The notes under the pieces: model-generated
Database searches by the model: none
Told to the model about the DNA's origin: nothing
What the model saw: only the letters and a program-made list of their open reading frames with translations
Program-made: the position numbers and the translations under genes
In this document: piece by piece, positions 11,501-22,500 of the stretch
Position numbering within the stretch: position 1 is the first letter of the stretch
How the letters are laid out: every line of letters begins with the position of its first letter
NCBI GenBank assembly: GCA_016098155.1
Contig: JAAAJB010000066.1
Span: forward strand, 24,330-88,329
DNA from: Actinomortierella ambigua
Taxonomy: Eukaryota; Mortierellomycota; Mortierellomycetes; Mortierellales; Mortierellaceae
Direction of reading: 5' to 3'
DNA length: 64,000 nucleotides

Positions 11501-12469
11501 GACATCGAGATGGCCAAGTGGTTCACGAAAGCAGCAGAATATGACATTCAGGGAGCGCAGTTTGAACTTGGATGTATGTATGAGGAAGGGCGAGGAGTTG
11601 AACAGAACCATACAGAGGCAGCCCGGTGGTTCACCATAGCCGCAGAACATGGCATTCAGGATGCACAGTTTCGCCTTGGTTGTATGTTCCAGGAGGGACG
11701 AGGAGTTGAGCAGAGCGATGATGAGGCAGTCAAATGGTTCACCAAAGTAGCCGAGCAAGGGATCGCGGCAGCGCAGTTCCAGCTTGGCTGGATGTACGAG
11801 GATGGAGAGGGTGTTTGTCGTAGCGACACAGAGGCGATCAAGTGGTATATTAAGGCGGCAGAGCAAGGTCATGTCGAGGCACAAATGTCCCTTGGTAGGG
11901 TGTGCATGGATGGTCAAGGGGTCGAACAGAATCTCACTGAGGCGTTCAAGTGGTTCATGAAAGCAGCCGAGCAAGGGGATGCTATAGCGCAAAACAGTGT
12001 TGCATGGCTGTACGATCTGGGCATCGGAGTTGAACAGAGCGACCGCTTGGCGTTCCTGTGGTATAGTCGGAGTGCTGCCCAGCCTGACCCACATGCGCTA
12101 TTCAACCTCGCTTCAATGTATGAGCTTGGTCTCTCAGTGGATCCCGATGGCAATAGGGCCCTTCGTTTATTCAGGAAGGCAGCTAAGAAGCGTGTGCCAA
12201 ACGCACGCTTTCACATCATATGGTTGACTAGCCCTGAGTATCTTGGCAGACAAGCAAGCAATGATCTCCCAGACGCTATCTTATTGTACCAACAAGGGGC
12301 GGACCAAGGATATGTAGCGGCGCAGTACAACCTTGGCCGAATGTATGAGATGAACCGAGGCGTGGCAAAGAATGTGGATGAGGCAATTACCTGGTACCGC
12401 AAGGCTGCTGGTCAGGGCCATACAGGTGCGCGGGCCCGATTAGACTCTCTTCTAAAGTACAAGGAATAA
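8528..12469 (+). CDS. Protein kinase fused to about 24 Sel1 repeats
   Basis: The proposed exons are 8528-8698 and 8789-12469, together 1283 residues. The catalytic exon alone is certain. The upstream exon is inferred from a phase-0 GTATGG...TTCTTAG intron that supplies residues ahead of the glycine loop. Kinase features, in order, are LGKGGYGSVYKA, CAVK (Lys near residue 92), ILHRDLKSANVLL (near 183-195), LADFGLA, GTLRWIAPELL and a closing CWHQDPDHRPDA motif, resembling TKL-type kinases. From about residue 410 to the end there are about 24 helical repeats of roughly 36 residues with consensus AQ..LG.MYE.GRGVEQS..EA.KW..KAAEQG. A few are cut short or decayed. No signal peptide or membrane helix is seen, so it is probably a cytoplasmic signalling scaffold. 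Such SLR kinases are expanded in Mortierellomycotina and Glomeromycotina. The substrate is unknown. Confidence 0.82.
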
Positions 12470-13990
12470 TAAAATTGAATCGTCCTATATAAATCATAAT
12501 ACAGACTTGCGTTGCGCTCGTAGGCCCACCAAGTCGACATTTACACCTATTCAGATACCATTCCACCGTGCAATTCATTCGTTGCAGAATGTCACTGTCG
12601 TCTTGTATTGTATATCACCGAGGTAAGCATTGGCAACTGTGATTGGCTAAATCTTATGTTGGGCCTCACGCGCTTCGCTAGTTTTCGTTCAAAAGTTGCT
12701 TGACAGCTGCACTCACTCCAAATTGCCCCACAGTACTCCATTCAACACTTTGAAGACATCTCATCCGTCCTGGTCAGACGTGATTGGAGGTTTATTGACC
12801 TTTCTTGACCCTTTCTCTCTTACTTGTGCTTTGAAGGGTTGGCGGTTTTCCCTCATGTAAACTGGGACAAGGGTGCAGCACTTTTGATCACAGTCACGAG
12901 GACTGAGAGCTCAGGAGTGAAACTCAATGGGGTAGGGGAAGAACGAATCGCCTTTCTACTGGGGTGGGGTGGGATACAACCTTAAGAACGACATTCCATG
13001 CCCTTTTTCCCATCAAATGTTACACAACAACAAACATGCAATGGTGCACAACTGTACACTAGAAAATAATGCACAGCCCAATGTTGGGCACTCAGAGTCG
13101 ACAGTTTGATTCTTGAGGCTGCTCGATGATGAGCGTATACACGGGGTTAGGTTGCTATTGTTGTTTGCTATTGTTGAACTTTTTTAGCTGAAAGTTTTAT
13201 GGAGTATGCATCGTGCATGGTGTGTAACCCCATATACTCTCCAAGAACAAATGTTCGCCGACTCTCTGCTGACTTGCACCCACGAAGAAGGTGTATGTAT
13301 GGAGGAGGTACACCTATCGGTATTGATCCGACCTATCCCTGCCCCCTTCACTATTGTTTTGCATTCTTAGCTGATGGTGAGATGAGGTACGGTTTAGCTT
13401 GACTGGCGCCCATGCCCCACATCAGCCTACACTCCTTCGTCCTCTTTTGCAGAAAACAACGTTGGTTCTCCTCTATCCTCTTCCACCAGCATTGTGGCCT
13501 CTTTACTCTCCCGTATCAAAAGGCGTTTTCTCAGAGGGTTTAGGTGATTCTGAGAATCAGAGACGCCTCCCCGTGTGGAGAAGAGGGGGCAAGGTTTGCC
13601 ACTTTCGCATCGAATTTCCCTGGACCCCAAGCAGCAAATGGGCTGTCATCTATCTAGTGGAAAGGTTTGCTGTATTCATGTAATCAGTACTAGTGTTTAA
13701 TCCCTACCCTCTGGCCACCTATCGCTGTTTTTTTGACCTGGCCACCCTTATTCCTCCCACCACAAGAACCTCTGCCCAACCCCAGTCGCAGTCGCAGAGG
13801 GATGAGTGCTAGAAGGGGCACCACATTGTAGAATGTTGAATCAGAAGGAAAACAATGCTTTAGCGAGCAAAGCTCGGCTTTTTTTTTTAATTGTCCCCAT
13901 CAAAAAGCGACAGAATTAGGACAAGGAGACTGAGAGACAATGAGGGATGGAGGCAACCACTATGGATGGTGTTTTTTTTTTTAGTATTCT
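12470..13990. other. Convergent spacer, no gene recognised
   Basis: This stretch lies between the 3' ends of the Sel1 kinase (plus) and peptide B (minus). It holds short A/T and G-rich runs and small open frames, none of which has a recognisable product. It is longer than needed for two 3' UTRs, so a small or non-coding gene cannot be excluded. Confidence 0.45.
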
Positions 13991-14179
13991 CTAGCAGGTC
14001 TTGATGCACTCCTGGTTACGGCGGTAGCATCGGAGGAGGCAGCTTCCGGCCGAGCCTCCAGTGGTAGGGCAGCCCTCGTAGCAGGCGGCGTGCTCGTCCG
14101 CGCAGCGTTGGCAGGCCTCGGCAGTCATGGTGGTGGCCAAGATGACCATGAAGAGAGCGGCGAAAGCGGAGATACGCAT
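13991..14179 (-). CDS. Small secreted eight-cysteine peptide, copy B
   Basis: This 62-residue protein starts with a clear signal peptide (MRISAFAALFMVILATTMT) and probably cleaves at or near AEA. The mature peptide has eight cysteines spaced C-x2-C-x6-C-x3-C-x9-C-x3-C-x6-C-x3-C, with a Gly/Ser/Thr-rich linker between the two four-cysteine halves. It is closest to copy C: both have the TAEAC junction and an acidic-His segment after the second cysteine. The single coding exon has a probable leader intron. Arg and Lys residues in the second half make the C-terminal end basic. Function is unknown. Secretion is well supported by the sequence; any antimicrobial or effector role is speculation. Confidence 0.78.
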   Translation of the reverse strand: MRISAFAALFMVILATTMTAEACQRCADEHAACYEGCPTTGGSAGSCLLRCYRRNQECIKTC

Positions 14180-14413
14180 GGTAGTTTTTTTTTAAAAGAG
14201 TCTGTAGTAGTAGGTGGAGAGTTTGATAGAACAAAAAAAAGGCGTAAGTTGCGGATCTAACTATATGAGTATTCTTGAATTCAATCGTGAGAAGGAGGAG
14301 GAGGAGCGTAGTAGCTTACAGAAAGATGAAGGGGGGGTCTTCGGTAGCAGAGCTCAAGAGCGTAGAGGATATGGATCAAACTTGCTGGGATGACATGGGC
14401 AGTATTTATATGT
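14180..14413 (-). promoter_or_regulatory. Promoter and intron-bearing 5' leader of peptide B
   Basis: The coding strand has a TATA box (CATATAAATA, about 14404-14413). About 16 bases further down is AGCAAGTTTGATC, part of a 14-base block at 14374-14387 that is identical to one above copy C (16776-16789). A leader intron probably runs from 14319 (TTTCT|GTAAGC) to 14202 (CTACTACAG|AC), 118 bases. The shared block sits where transcription would be expected to begin. Confidence 0.6.
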
Positions 14414-16335
14414 TGTTTGCGCGAAGGGTGAAAGGCAAAAAAAAACAATAAAGGTCCAAACATTTCGGAACGTTCTACGCCTACCATTTCATTTGAACGC
14501 CAATGGTCCTGTTGTGATCTAGTGATTGTGACACCCTACCTCGAGGAGCGCTAACACTGCCACATGCGGTTGAGACTGTCCATCTTTGACTTTCTGTGCC
14601 CCAGGTCCGAGGTTTTTTCCCCCTCACCCACACATATCGTGGGAAACAATGCCAAGAAACTTCCATTCCATCCATCCTAACCTCTTGAGAGATGAAAGAA
14701 AAAAAAAACATTGATTACCTTGGCGTCTGTTGTATACTCTAAAAGGGCTAAATGGGTTGCTCTCATGTCACCTGCAATAGGGAATGAGCGCCCGTTCACT
14801 AGAGACACAGAGCAGCCAGGACAACTCGACAACGCACATGGTTACTGAAGGGAGGTGATGGGTGTCGAAAAGTGTCACTGTATGGAGGGCCATCGTCGCC
14901 GCAAGACTACAAGTATCAGGGGACAACACAACAGCCCAAAAAAAAAGAGGCACACAATACGTTTCAGATCGATGTTCACCCCATCATTTCTTGTAACGCT
15001 ACACACCAAACAGACCTGCAAAGCTACACAGCAGAACATTCAAAAATGTTACACAAACATGGGCTGAATCCCCACGACGCTCAGAGAGCAGGAAAAAAAA
15101 ACACGAAAAACAGAGCTACTGCATTCTCAGGAAATCGGTTTGTGTATGTTTTGGCATGTATCGATGCACAAGTATAACCCCCCTTCCCCCTTCCCCCGCC
15201 AATAGACTCTTCCTCCTGTTCAAGAAGAACAATGTCACTGCCTCGTTGTCAACAATTGACATATTGAGAGTGTTTTGAGGTTTGGCAGTGCAAGCCAATC
15301 GGTATCGATCCGGGCCTACATGGTGTTGATCCTGGCCTCACCCCCTACATCTTTGTTAGCGAAATCTGGGGAAACAAAATAGCGGCTAATGACGAGGAGG
15401 TACGATGGGAGCATTCATGAACTCTGTGAATCCAGACTATTCCTCTATTACCTGGTATTTATTTGACAGCAAGCATTCAATAGCTGCAATAATGTTGGCG
15501 TTGGGCAAGTTTGGTCGTCTACACGAAACCTCTTTTCTTTTGGAGAAAGGAGGGGGGGAAGGGAGGGAGAAAGAACGCAGCCTCAGACTGTGTGCTATAT
15601 TGTCGTACACGTGTCCTACTCGAACAAAGTTGGGGGCAGTAGTGCGACGCTCGTACAACTACGAGGAGGAGGAGCGTGTCAAGGCCCTTTCAATGACATT
15701 GTATGCACATCTCTTTTTTTCCCCCAGCAGATATGGTGAACTGGGGGCCACGATACGTTCTCTGTCTCTCCAAGCATAAGGAGAAAACACCAAAAGAAAA
15801 AAAATTCTCGATGGGCTTGCAGACTCTGATGGGACGTATGCTGCTGTACAACCTAGATGGATCCTGGTGGGCATTCAAATCGAATGCGCTACTGAGGAGA
15901 GGAGGACTAACCGTGCTTCCTGTGGCAAAAGAAATGTTTATCGCTATAACATACTTATTATTATTCGCACGTCGAGATTGTGGGGATCCTGGCCACCAAG
16001 CCCACGGTAAGGTACTACTTACCATGTTAAGCACTTTTTACACGTTTGCGCGCACCATGACCACGTATGACGGGAGCCGTTTTCAATAAAATCCGCAACA
16101 CAATGTAGGAGCTCATCAGTCCATTTCCAAAAAAAAAAAAAAAAATGTAACCAGAAAAACAGAGATTAAGTGGTCCGACAAAGTGAAAGAAGCACGATGT
16201 CGCTCGATGTTGTTTAATATTCGACCATATCAACGACTGAGAATATTGACGAGAGCTCAAATAACAGTGCGTTTGTGTGTGTATGGGATGAGTTGGCTAA
16301 CACGAACGATGGGGGGAGGTGAGGGGAGGTCGTCT
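14414..16335. other. Spacer between peptides B and C, no gene recognised
   Basis: This is a 1.9 kb stretch without a supported gene. Open frames on both strands are short and low-confidence. An A run lies at about 16129-16145, near the expected 3' side of peptide C. The promoter of copy B sits at the left edge. Confidence 0.45.
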
Positions 16336-16521
16336 CTAGCATTGCTTCAGGCACGATGTGTATTGACGGTTGCAGTTGGAGAAGCAGCCAGTGGCATTAG
16401 GGCCTCGGCAACCGCTCAGGCAGCGGCCATGCTCGGAGTCACATCTGGGGCAGGCTTCGGCAGTCATCGCCACGGCCATGACGATGGCCATGCAAACAGT
16501 AATCATTCGGGCAACACGCAT
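16336..16521 (-). CDS. Small secreted eight-cysteine peptide, copy C
   Basis: This is a 61-residue protein. The reading frame stays open upstream of 16521, but I start it at the Met of MRVARM because the signal peptide (MITVCMAIVMAVAMTAEA) begins directly after it and because copies A and B start at the same relative place. Eight cysteines of the mature part are spaced C-x2-C-x6-C-x3-C-x7-C-x3-C-x6-C-x3-C. An extra Cys lies in the signal peptide. A possible N-glycosylation site (NAT) lies in the central loop. It is the nearest relative of copy B. It is expected to be secreted; its target is unknown. An upstream in-frame start near 16617 would bury the signal peptide and is less likely. Confidence 0.78.
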   Translation of the reverse strand: MRVARMITVCMAIVMAVAMTAEACPRCDSEHGRCLSGCRGPNATGCFSNCNRQYTSCLKQC

Positions 16522-16812
16522 TTTGACTGTTTGGTTGTCGTTGTTGTTGGTCGTGGAATCGATAGTGGGTACCGGGAAAGACCGCCGCGAAAGAATCGTG
16601 GATAAAACAAAGGGCATGGGTAATGTTAGCTATGAGAAAACTAATCACATCGTTTCAAGAAGCACTGCGTTCATTTTTCTGTGTGGATGTGTGAGGTAGG
16701 GGATCAGGGTCAATCATTGAGGCTTACAAGATAGGATGGGTTGACAGGGGTGGTAGAAGAGAGCCGTTTGGTACAGATCAAACTTGCTGCCAAGGGCTAT
16801 GGGCCCTATTTA
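16522..16812 (-). promoter_or_regulatory. Promoter and intron-bearing 5' leader of peptide C
   Basis: A TATA-like ATTTAAATA lies at about 16807-16815 on the coding strand. It is followed after about 18 bases by the AGCAAGTTTGATC block (16776-16789) shared exactly with copy B. GCCCAT also recurs between TATA and block in both. A leader intron is likely: donor TCTT|GTAAGCC at 16727, best acceptor TTTCTCATAG at about 16630, with a weaker alternative at 16679. Confidence 0.55.
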
Positions 16813-17872
16813 AATGTTTTTTTTTTCGTGGTAAGAGTGGACTATGGATGTTGCCAATGTAATGCAGCGTCCTGCAATGGTGCAACACTCTCTGCACCAA
16901 TCCCAGTCCCCATGGGTTCCCACCATCACGATTGTGACATGTCAATGTGTTTGTGACTGGAACGCCCATGTCTTTACGCGTAAGAGAGAGAGAGAAAGAG
17001 AGAGCCTTGTAATTTTGGCAATCGGTCCATCTCAAACTACCGATCATGGAAGCAAGTTTAGCCTTTATTTGTTGCATGGCGTTTAGTACAAAGCAAGCTT
17101 GGTAGGATGTTTGCATGTTATCAACATAGCAGCCACAGCATGCTACGGCTTCTATCTGAAGAGTCGAAAAAAAGGGAAGGTATGGATCTACGAGTCACGC
17201 AAATGAAACTTTTTTTACCTTGGGAAAAAAAATATAGCCTTGTACGACGGTTCGAGGGGTTTTATTTTTTCTTTCTTCCCATCATTTGCTTGCAGTGCCA
17301 CCTTGCAAAGCGCCGCACTTTGACAATGCTCCACAGCATGACACTAAACTCGAGGTATTGAACACAGTGGCAGCACAAGGACATGGTGTAGTGCATCCAT
17401 GGGTTCCTGACGGGGGAACTCGCAATGCCTTTGTGTTGCAGAAACGAAATTTGATAGGCGAAAGAAGTAGAATTAGAATAGATCCCACAGTCGGTTATCT
17501 GCTGCTCAAAGACGCACGAAATATCTTGGCGTGTACCATACACTTGTGCGCATCGTATCTGAGGGAAAAAGAACAACGACTCCTTTACAGGAATGTACTC
17601 TCTTGAAGTTGGGAGCACAAAGCAGCAATGTCGAGAGAATGGCGTGTGTTCCACAGTCCTAGAATTGTTGTAGATTTCAAAAGGCGTAGGCGTACTGTAG
17701 AAAGGTAAGAAGGTGCAGGTAGGAGGTGTTAGTCCGACGCGAAAATATTTTCGGGGGGTAGAGAAACAGAATTTCTCGGAAAAATCGGAGGGAGGGAGGG
17801 ACTTTCTTTCCCCAGAGAGTGAATTTGCTCACATACATTCCTTCTCTTTGCATTCATAGCATTTCTCCAACC
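16813..17872. other. Divergent spacer between peptide C and NDUFAF2-like gene
   Basis: No gene is recognised. It should contain the promoter of the complex I assembly factor at its right end. A GA dinucleotide-rich run occurs at 16984-17003. Short open frames have no support. Confidence 0.5.
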
Positions 17873-18961
17873 ATGGCATCCAAGACACTGTCTCTGTCAC
17901 GACGCATTGCTCTCTCATGGCGCTCCATGTTCCCTGGCCAAGGTCGCCATCTTATCGGCAAGGATGCTGCCGGCAACCTGTACTTTGAGCGCCCTGATCC
18001 GAATGGTACATTGGAAGCACAGTGATGCACACGAACAAACCTCCATTACTGTTGTCCATGACAAGGGAACCAACTCACCACTTTATGTTTATCTTCTTAG
18101 GCGGTTGGAACCCTCGGAGAACCGTCGAACTTGCCAATCCATCGCTGCAATATGCCAACTACGACGAAGCCAACCTTGCAGGTACCGCCCCCCCCCCAAG
18201 AAAAAACGTTCATACTTTCAACTTGTAGGATGAAGGAAAAGAAACTCACCCTCCCCTCCTCCCCTTCATTTCTATTTTCTTTCAGTCCAATGGCAGGCAT
18301 GGCTCCGCAACACCCGCCCTCTGCCGCCGACGCTGGAGGAGATCGAGCGGGACGAGGCGCGCAAGCAGCTGACCATCACACGGGCCAAGATCCTCGATCA
18401 GGAATGGGAGGACCGCAAGGCCGAGCTCCGTCTGCAGAAGGAGCTTGACCGACGCGCCATCATGTCGGGACAGCTTGGACAGAAGCAACAGCAACAACAG
18501 TCGTCGTCTTCAACAACAACAACTACAACACCATCATCATCTACATCGACAAACGCAGCGGCTGCTCCGGCTGCATCAAACTCCACTTTTGTCGATGGCG
18601 AACGGCTGCCAGAGATCCCAGAGGAGGAGAAGAGCGCGGCACGGAAACAGATTGAAGAACGCGAGAAGGCTCGTAAAGGTAAAAGAAAAAAGGGGGCTAT
18701 GAAACCCTTCAGGAAAACGGGGGGGGAGGGTAGAGACTGTAGTGTCGACAATGGTACGGAGATGACAGTATCGGCAGTGTCTGTTTTGTCTACACATATT
18801 AACACTTACTTTTTTTTTTCTGTTTTTTTTTTTTTTTTTTTTTTGGCCGACTTCACCCTTTGCCAATATGTTACCTTACAGCTGGATTCAAGCCTCAAGT
18901 ACAGCAAGGGGACACATTCGAGCCAGAGACATGGTCGCCATCAGCCGTTCGCCGCCGTTGA
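17873..18961 (+). CDS. NDUFAF2/mimitin-like complex I assembly factor, 4 exons
   Basis: Exons 17873-18005, 18101-18181, 18286-18678 and 18882-18961 sum to 687 bases in frame, giving 228 residues. The N-terminal half matches the NDUFA12/NDUFAF2 family: GKDAAGNLYFERPDPNG, RRTVELANPSLQYANYDE and VQWQAWLRNTRPLPPTLEEI. The C-terminus ends with FEPETWSPSAV, the short conserved tail expected of NDUFAF2. Between them (about residues 120-205) lies a charged helix, then a Q/S/T run, then another charged helix. The protein should act in the mitochondrial matrix during assembly of respiratory complex I, implying that this fungus keeps complex I. It is longer than human NDUFAF2 because of the low-complexity insert. 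NDUFA12 itself is less likely, given the insert and tail. Confidence 0.82.
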
Positions 18962-19595
18962 GAGTATTATGAGAAGCGGAGCAAATTATCTGTTACATAA
19001 AAAACACAACACACAGGAAATAAAGTACAAAAAAACTTTAATGATACACGGGATTGAAAAACAGATATATGATACAAAGGATTACAGACAAATAACGAGG
19101 CTATATACAGGAATGTGAAAAATGAATACAAAAACGGTCAACGGAATCGAGTACAAATGACCAAAAAAAATTTACAACTACATAAACAGCGCAAAGTTGT
19201 TTTTTTGGCACTTTAAAGAATTTATGTGTAAGAAAATGGCAACAGCGAAAGAAAAAAGATGAAAGCAAAAGAGAGATATATGCAAAGGTTGGAGGGGAAA
19301 AAAAAGTCTCGAAGAAAGAAAAGAAAAAAACGGCTGGGATGTGAAAAGAAGCTTTTTTTTAGCCCTTATTGTGCTCCAATGCACAAACACGATCCGCTCT
19401 CGCTCTCTTGTCGGCGATGTTTCCTTGATCCTCCTGGTCTACGAATAAAAAAAGTGTAGCGGTATTTGGTGTTTGGTGTGTGTGTGTGATTTTTTTTTTG
19501 GTGGTGGTTGATGCGAAAAAATATACAATGGTTTTCAAACTAGCTTGTCCCAACAAAAAAGGACAAAACTCGCTCCTGACTCCTGATCTTCCTGT
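18962..19595. other. AT-rich convergent spacer, no gene
   Basis: This stretch lies between the 3' ends of the NDUFAF2-like gene (plus) and URA2 (minus). It is strongly A-rich with several homopolymer runs, as expected for two 3' UTRs and polyadenylation sites. No open frame is supported. Confidence 0.65.
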
Positions 19596-22500
19596 TTAGA
19601 ATGACTTGCCCAGGATCTATTTCAACATAAGGAGAGAAATATAAAAGTTAGAATCATCTTTCTAGTCCCTCAAGTTCTCCACTTGAACTACAAAATGTCC
19701 TCTTCCCCCTCGAAAGACACACAAGAAGACCACTTACCAAAGCCAACAGAGCCATGCGGACATAGAGACCATAGCGCATCTGTCGGAAGTACGCAGCGCG
19801 CTGGTCAAAGTCGACCTCGGGCTCAATCTCCGAGACACGGGGCAGAGGGTGCATGACGATCATCTGAGCCTTGGCCAGACGCATGAGCTTGTTGTTCACA
19901 ACATAGCTGCTCTTGACACGCTCATACTCGTTCAAGTCCGCAAACCGCTCCTTCTGCACACGCGTCACATAGACCACATCCGACATCGCCATCACAGGCT
20001 CGAGCTCCGTGTGCTCGTAAAAGGTCACGCCGGCCTTGGTCAGCTCCTCCTTGACCTCATCCGGCATGCGCAGCGACGCTGGCGAGACAAAGTTGAGCGT
20101 CACATGGTAGTACGCCAACAGCTTGACCAGCGAGTGCACCGTCCGGCCGTTCTTGAGATCGCCGACCAAAGTAATCGTCAGACCGTTGACCGTGCCCAGC
20201 TCCTCACGGATCGTGTACACGTCCAAGAACGCCTGCGTCGGGTGCTCGCCCACGCCATCTCCGGCATTGATCACCGGCACCTTGGAGAACTTGGCCGCCG
20301 TCGTGGCACTGCCGGGCTCGGGGTGGCGCAGAACGACCACGTCACCATAGCAGCCCAGCGTACGGACCGTATCCGCCAACGTCTCACCCTTCACCACCGA
20401 CGATGACCCACCATCGGCCGACACCACCGTACCGCCCAAGCGCAGCATCGCCGCCGAGAACGAGCACGACGTGCGCGTCGAGGGCTCGTAGAACATCGAG
20501 CACATCACCTTGCCCTTGAGCAGATCCACCGATCCATGACGCTCCACCTGCGTACGCATCTCGTGCGCGAGGCTGAACAGCGTGTGCAGCTGGTTACGGT
20601 CAAACTGGCGCGACGACAGGATATGACGGTGCGAGAACGGAGACTGCTGCAGAATCGTCTGGATCATCGATGGCAGGTCCTGCACCGCGGACGCGGCTTG
20701 CACGGGGACCGACTCTTGCAGCAGCTGAACACTGCCACGGCGAGGGTCGCTCGAACGCGAAGGTGTCAGTGGGGCCGGGATCTCGACCGATGGCGCCAAA
20801 CGAGGCGACATCAGACCAGCGGCCGTCTGAGCAACAGCCGCAACGGCAGCAGCGGTAGAGGTAGCAGCCACGGGCGCGACATGAGGGGCGGTCGACAAGG
20901 TCAAAGGCTTCTCGGTGGCCTTGGTGATGGCCTGAGCAACAGCAGAGACATCCTGGCCCTCAGCGCCGGCGGTGTACCAGGCGCCGTCGAGGTAGGCGGT
21001 CTCGCCGTGCAAGACAACACGGTGGACCGTGCCCAGGACGGAGCGGCCAGCAAAAGGACCGACGGCACCGACAAGCTTGCTAGCACGATCGGTATCAATC
21101 TCGATGTACGAGTCCTTCTGCGTGGGCAGAGAGAAGATCTTGTGGGGGTTGGTCGACATCTTGGCCACCAGGTCCTCGATCGTCAAGCGACCCTTGTTGA
21201 CGGCATCGATCAACAGCGGCAGCGTCTCGGCGATGCCGACCGTGACAGACACATCGGCAGCGTTGCTGCTCTGCTCCATCGCAAGACGGTAAGGCAGCGA
21301 ACCGACCGTCAAGCAGTCAAAGACGGCCAGGCCAGCCCAGAAGGCATCCTGCTCCTCCTTGGTAGGGAGCAGGTCCGAGCCAGTCTCCTCCTTGGTCAAG
21401 AACAGGCGGTAGACCTCAATGTCGCAGGTGACCTCGAGACCCTTCTCCTTGCTCATGGCGATCAGCGACATGTCGTCGCGGTTCGAGACACCCGTGATGT
21501 GGACGGGGCGGTTGTGCAGGCTGGCCAACAGCAGGATCGAGGCCAGGTCCGTGCCCTTGGCATCCGTGACGATCGTCTTGCTGGCAGCCACCGTCGTGAA
21601 CAGCTTGGCCGCCTCGGCGACCGACGAGATCTTGCGACCGGCCACGGCCGTGAAGGGGATGAAGAGCGACGCCGCCTGATCGACGCTGGCGCTGGCCGAC
21701 GAGAAAAAGTAGTCGCAGTGGGCATGGCCGCGCGCGTTCGTGTTGGCGATCGCCATGCTGGCCTTGTCCTCGACGCCCTTGGGCTCGCCGGTCGCCATCG
21801 CGCCGATCATCGTAAAGCCAGAGGCCAGCGAGGCCTTGGAGACCGTCTCAAAGTCCTTGCTGGCCGCCGTCGCGATACCGGGGATGAAGGTCTGGAGGTT
21901 GATCAGGCCGGGCAGCGTCACCGTGCGGTTGCTCGACTTGTAGTCGACCGTGCTGAGCTCAAAGTCCTTGTGGCGGGCCAGGGCCTCGACGAACAGCTTG
22001 GCGCACTTGACGTTGGTGATGAGCGGGATCGAAAAGTCGACGGCCATACGACGCGTGCGGTAACCCTTCGAGACGTAGCTGGCGGGGCGGCGGTAGCGGT
22101 TCTTCGAGGGCAAGTTGATGTACAGATCAATCAGGTTGTTGGCCAAGTGCTGGTTCAGCGAGTACTCGGACTTTTGGCTGTCCGTCTCGTCCTCCAGCGA
22201 CTCCAGGTACTTGATTGGCACACCGTGCTCGTTCATAAAGTCGGCGGTACCGGACGTGGCAAACAGGTTGTAGCCGAGCGCGCTCAGACGCTTGACGGCA
22301 GGCAACATCTCCTGCTTCTCCTTGAACGAACCGATCGACAGGAGAATGTTCTTCTTGGGGAGCGTGAAGCCAGTCGACACCAGGGCGCGGATGTACGCCT
22401 CGTACTTGTCCTTACCGAAACAGGCAACCTCACCGGTCGACGCCATCTCGACACCGAGAATGGGGTCAGCACCCGACAGACGCGAGAACGAGAACTGGGG

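Noticed and set aside
16522..16617. 32-residue N-terminal extension of peptide C
   Set aside because: It would put the signal peptide inside the protein and has no counterpart in copies A and B. The bases overlap the 5' leader.
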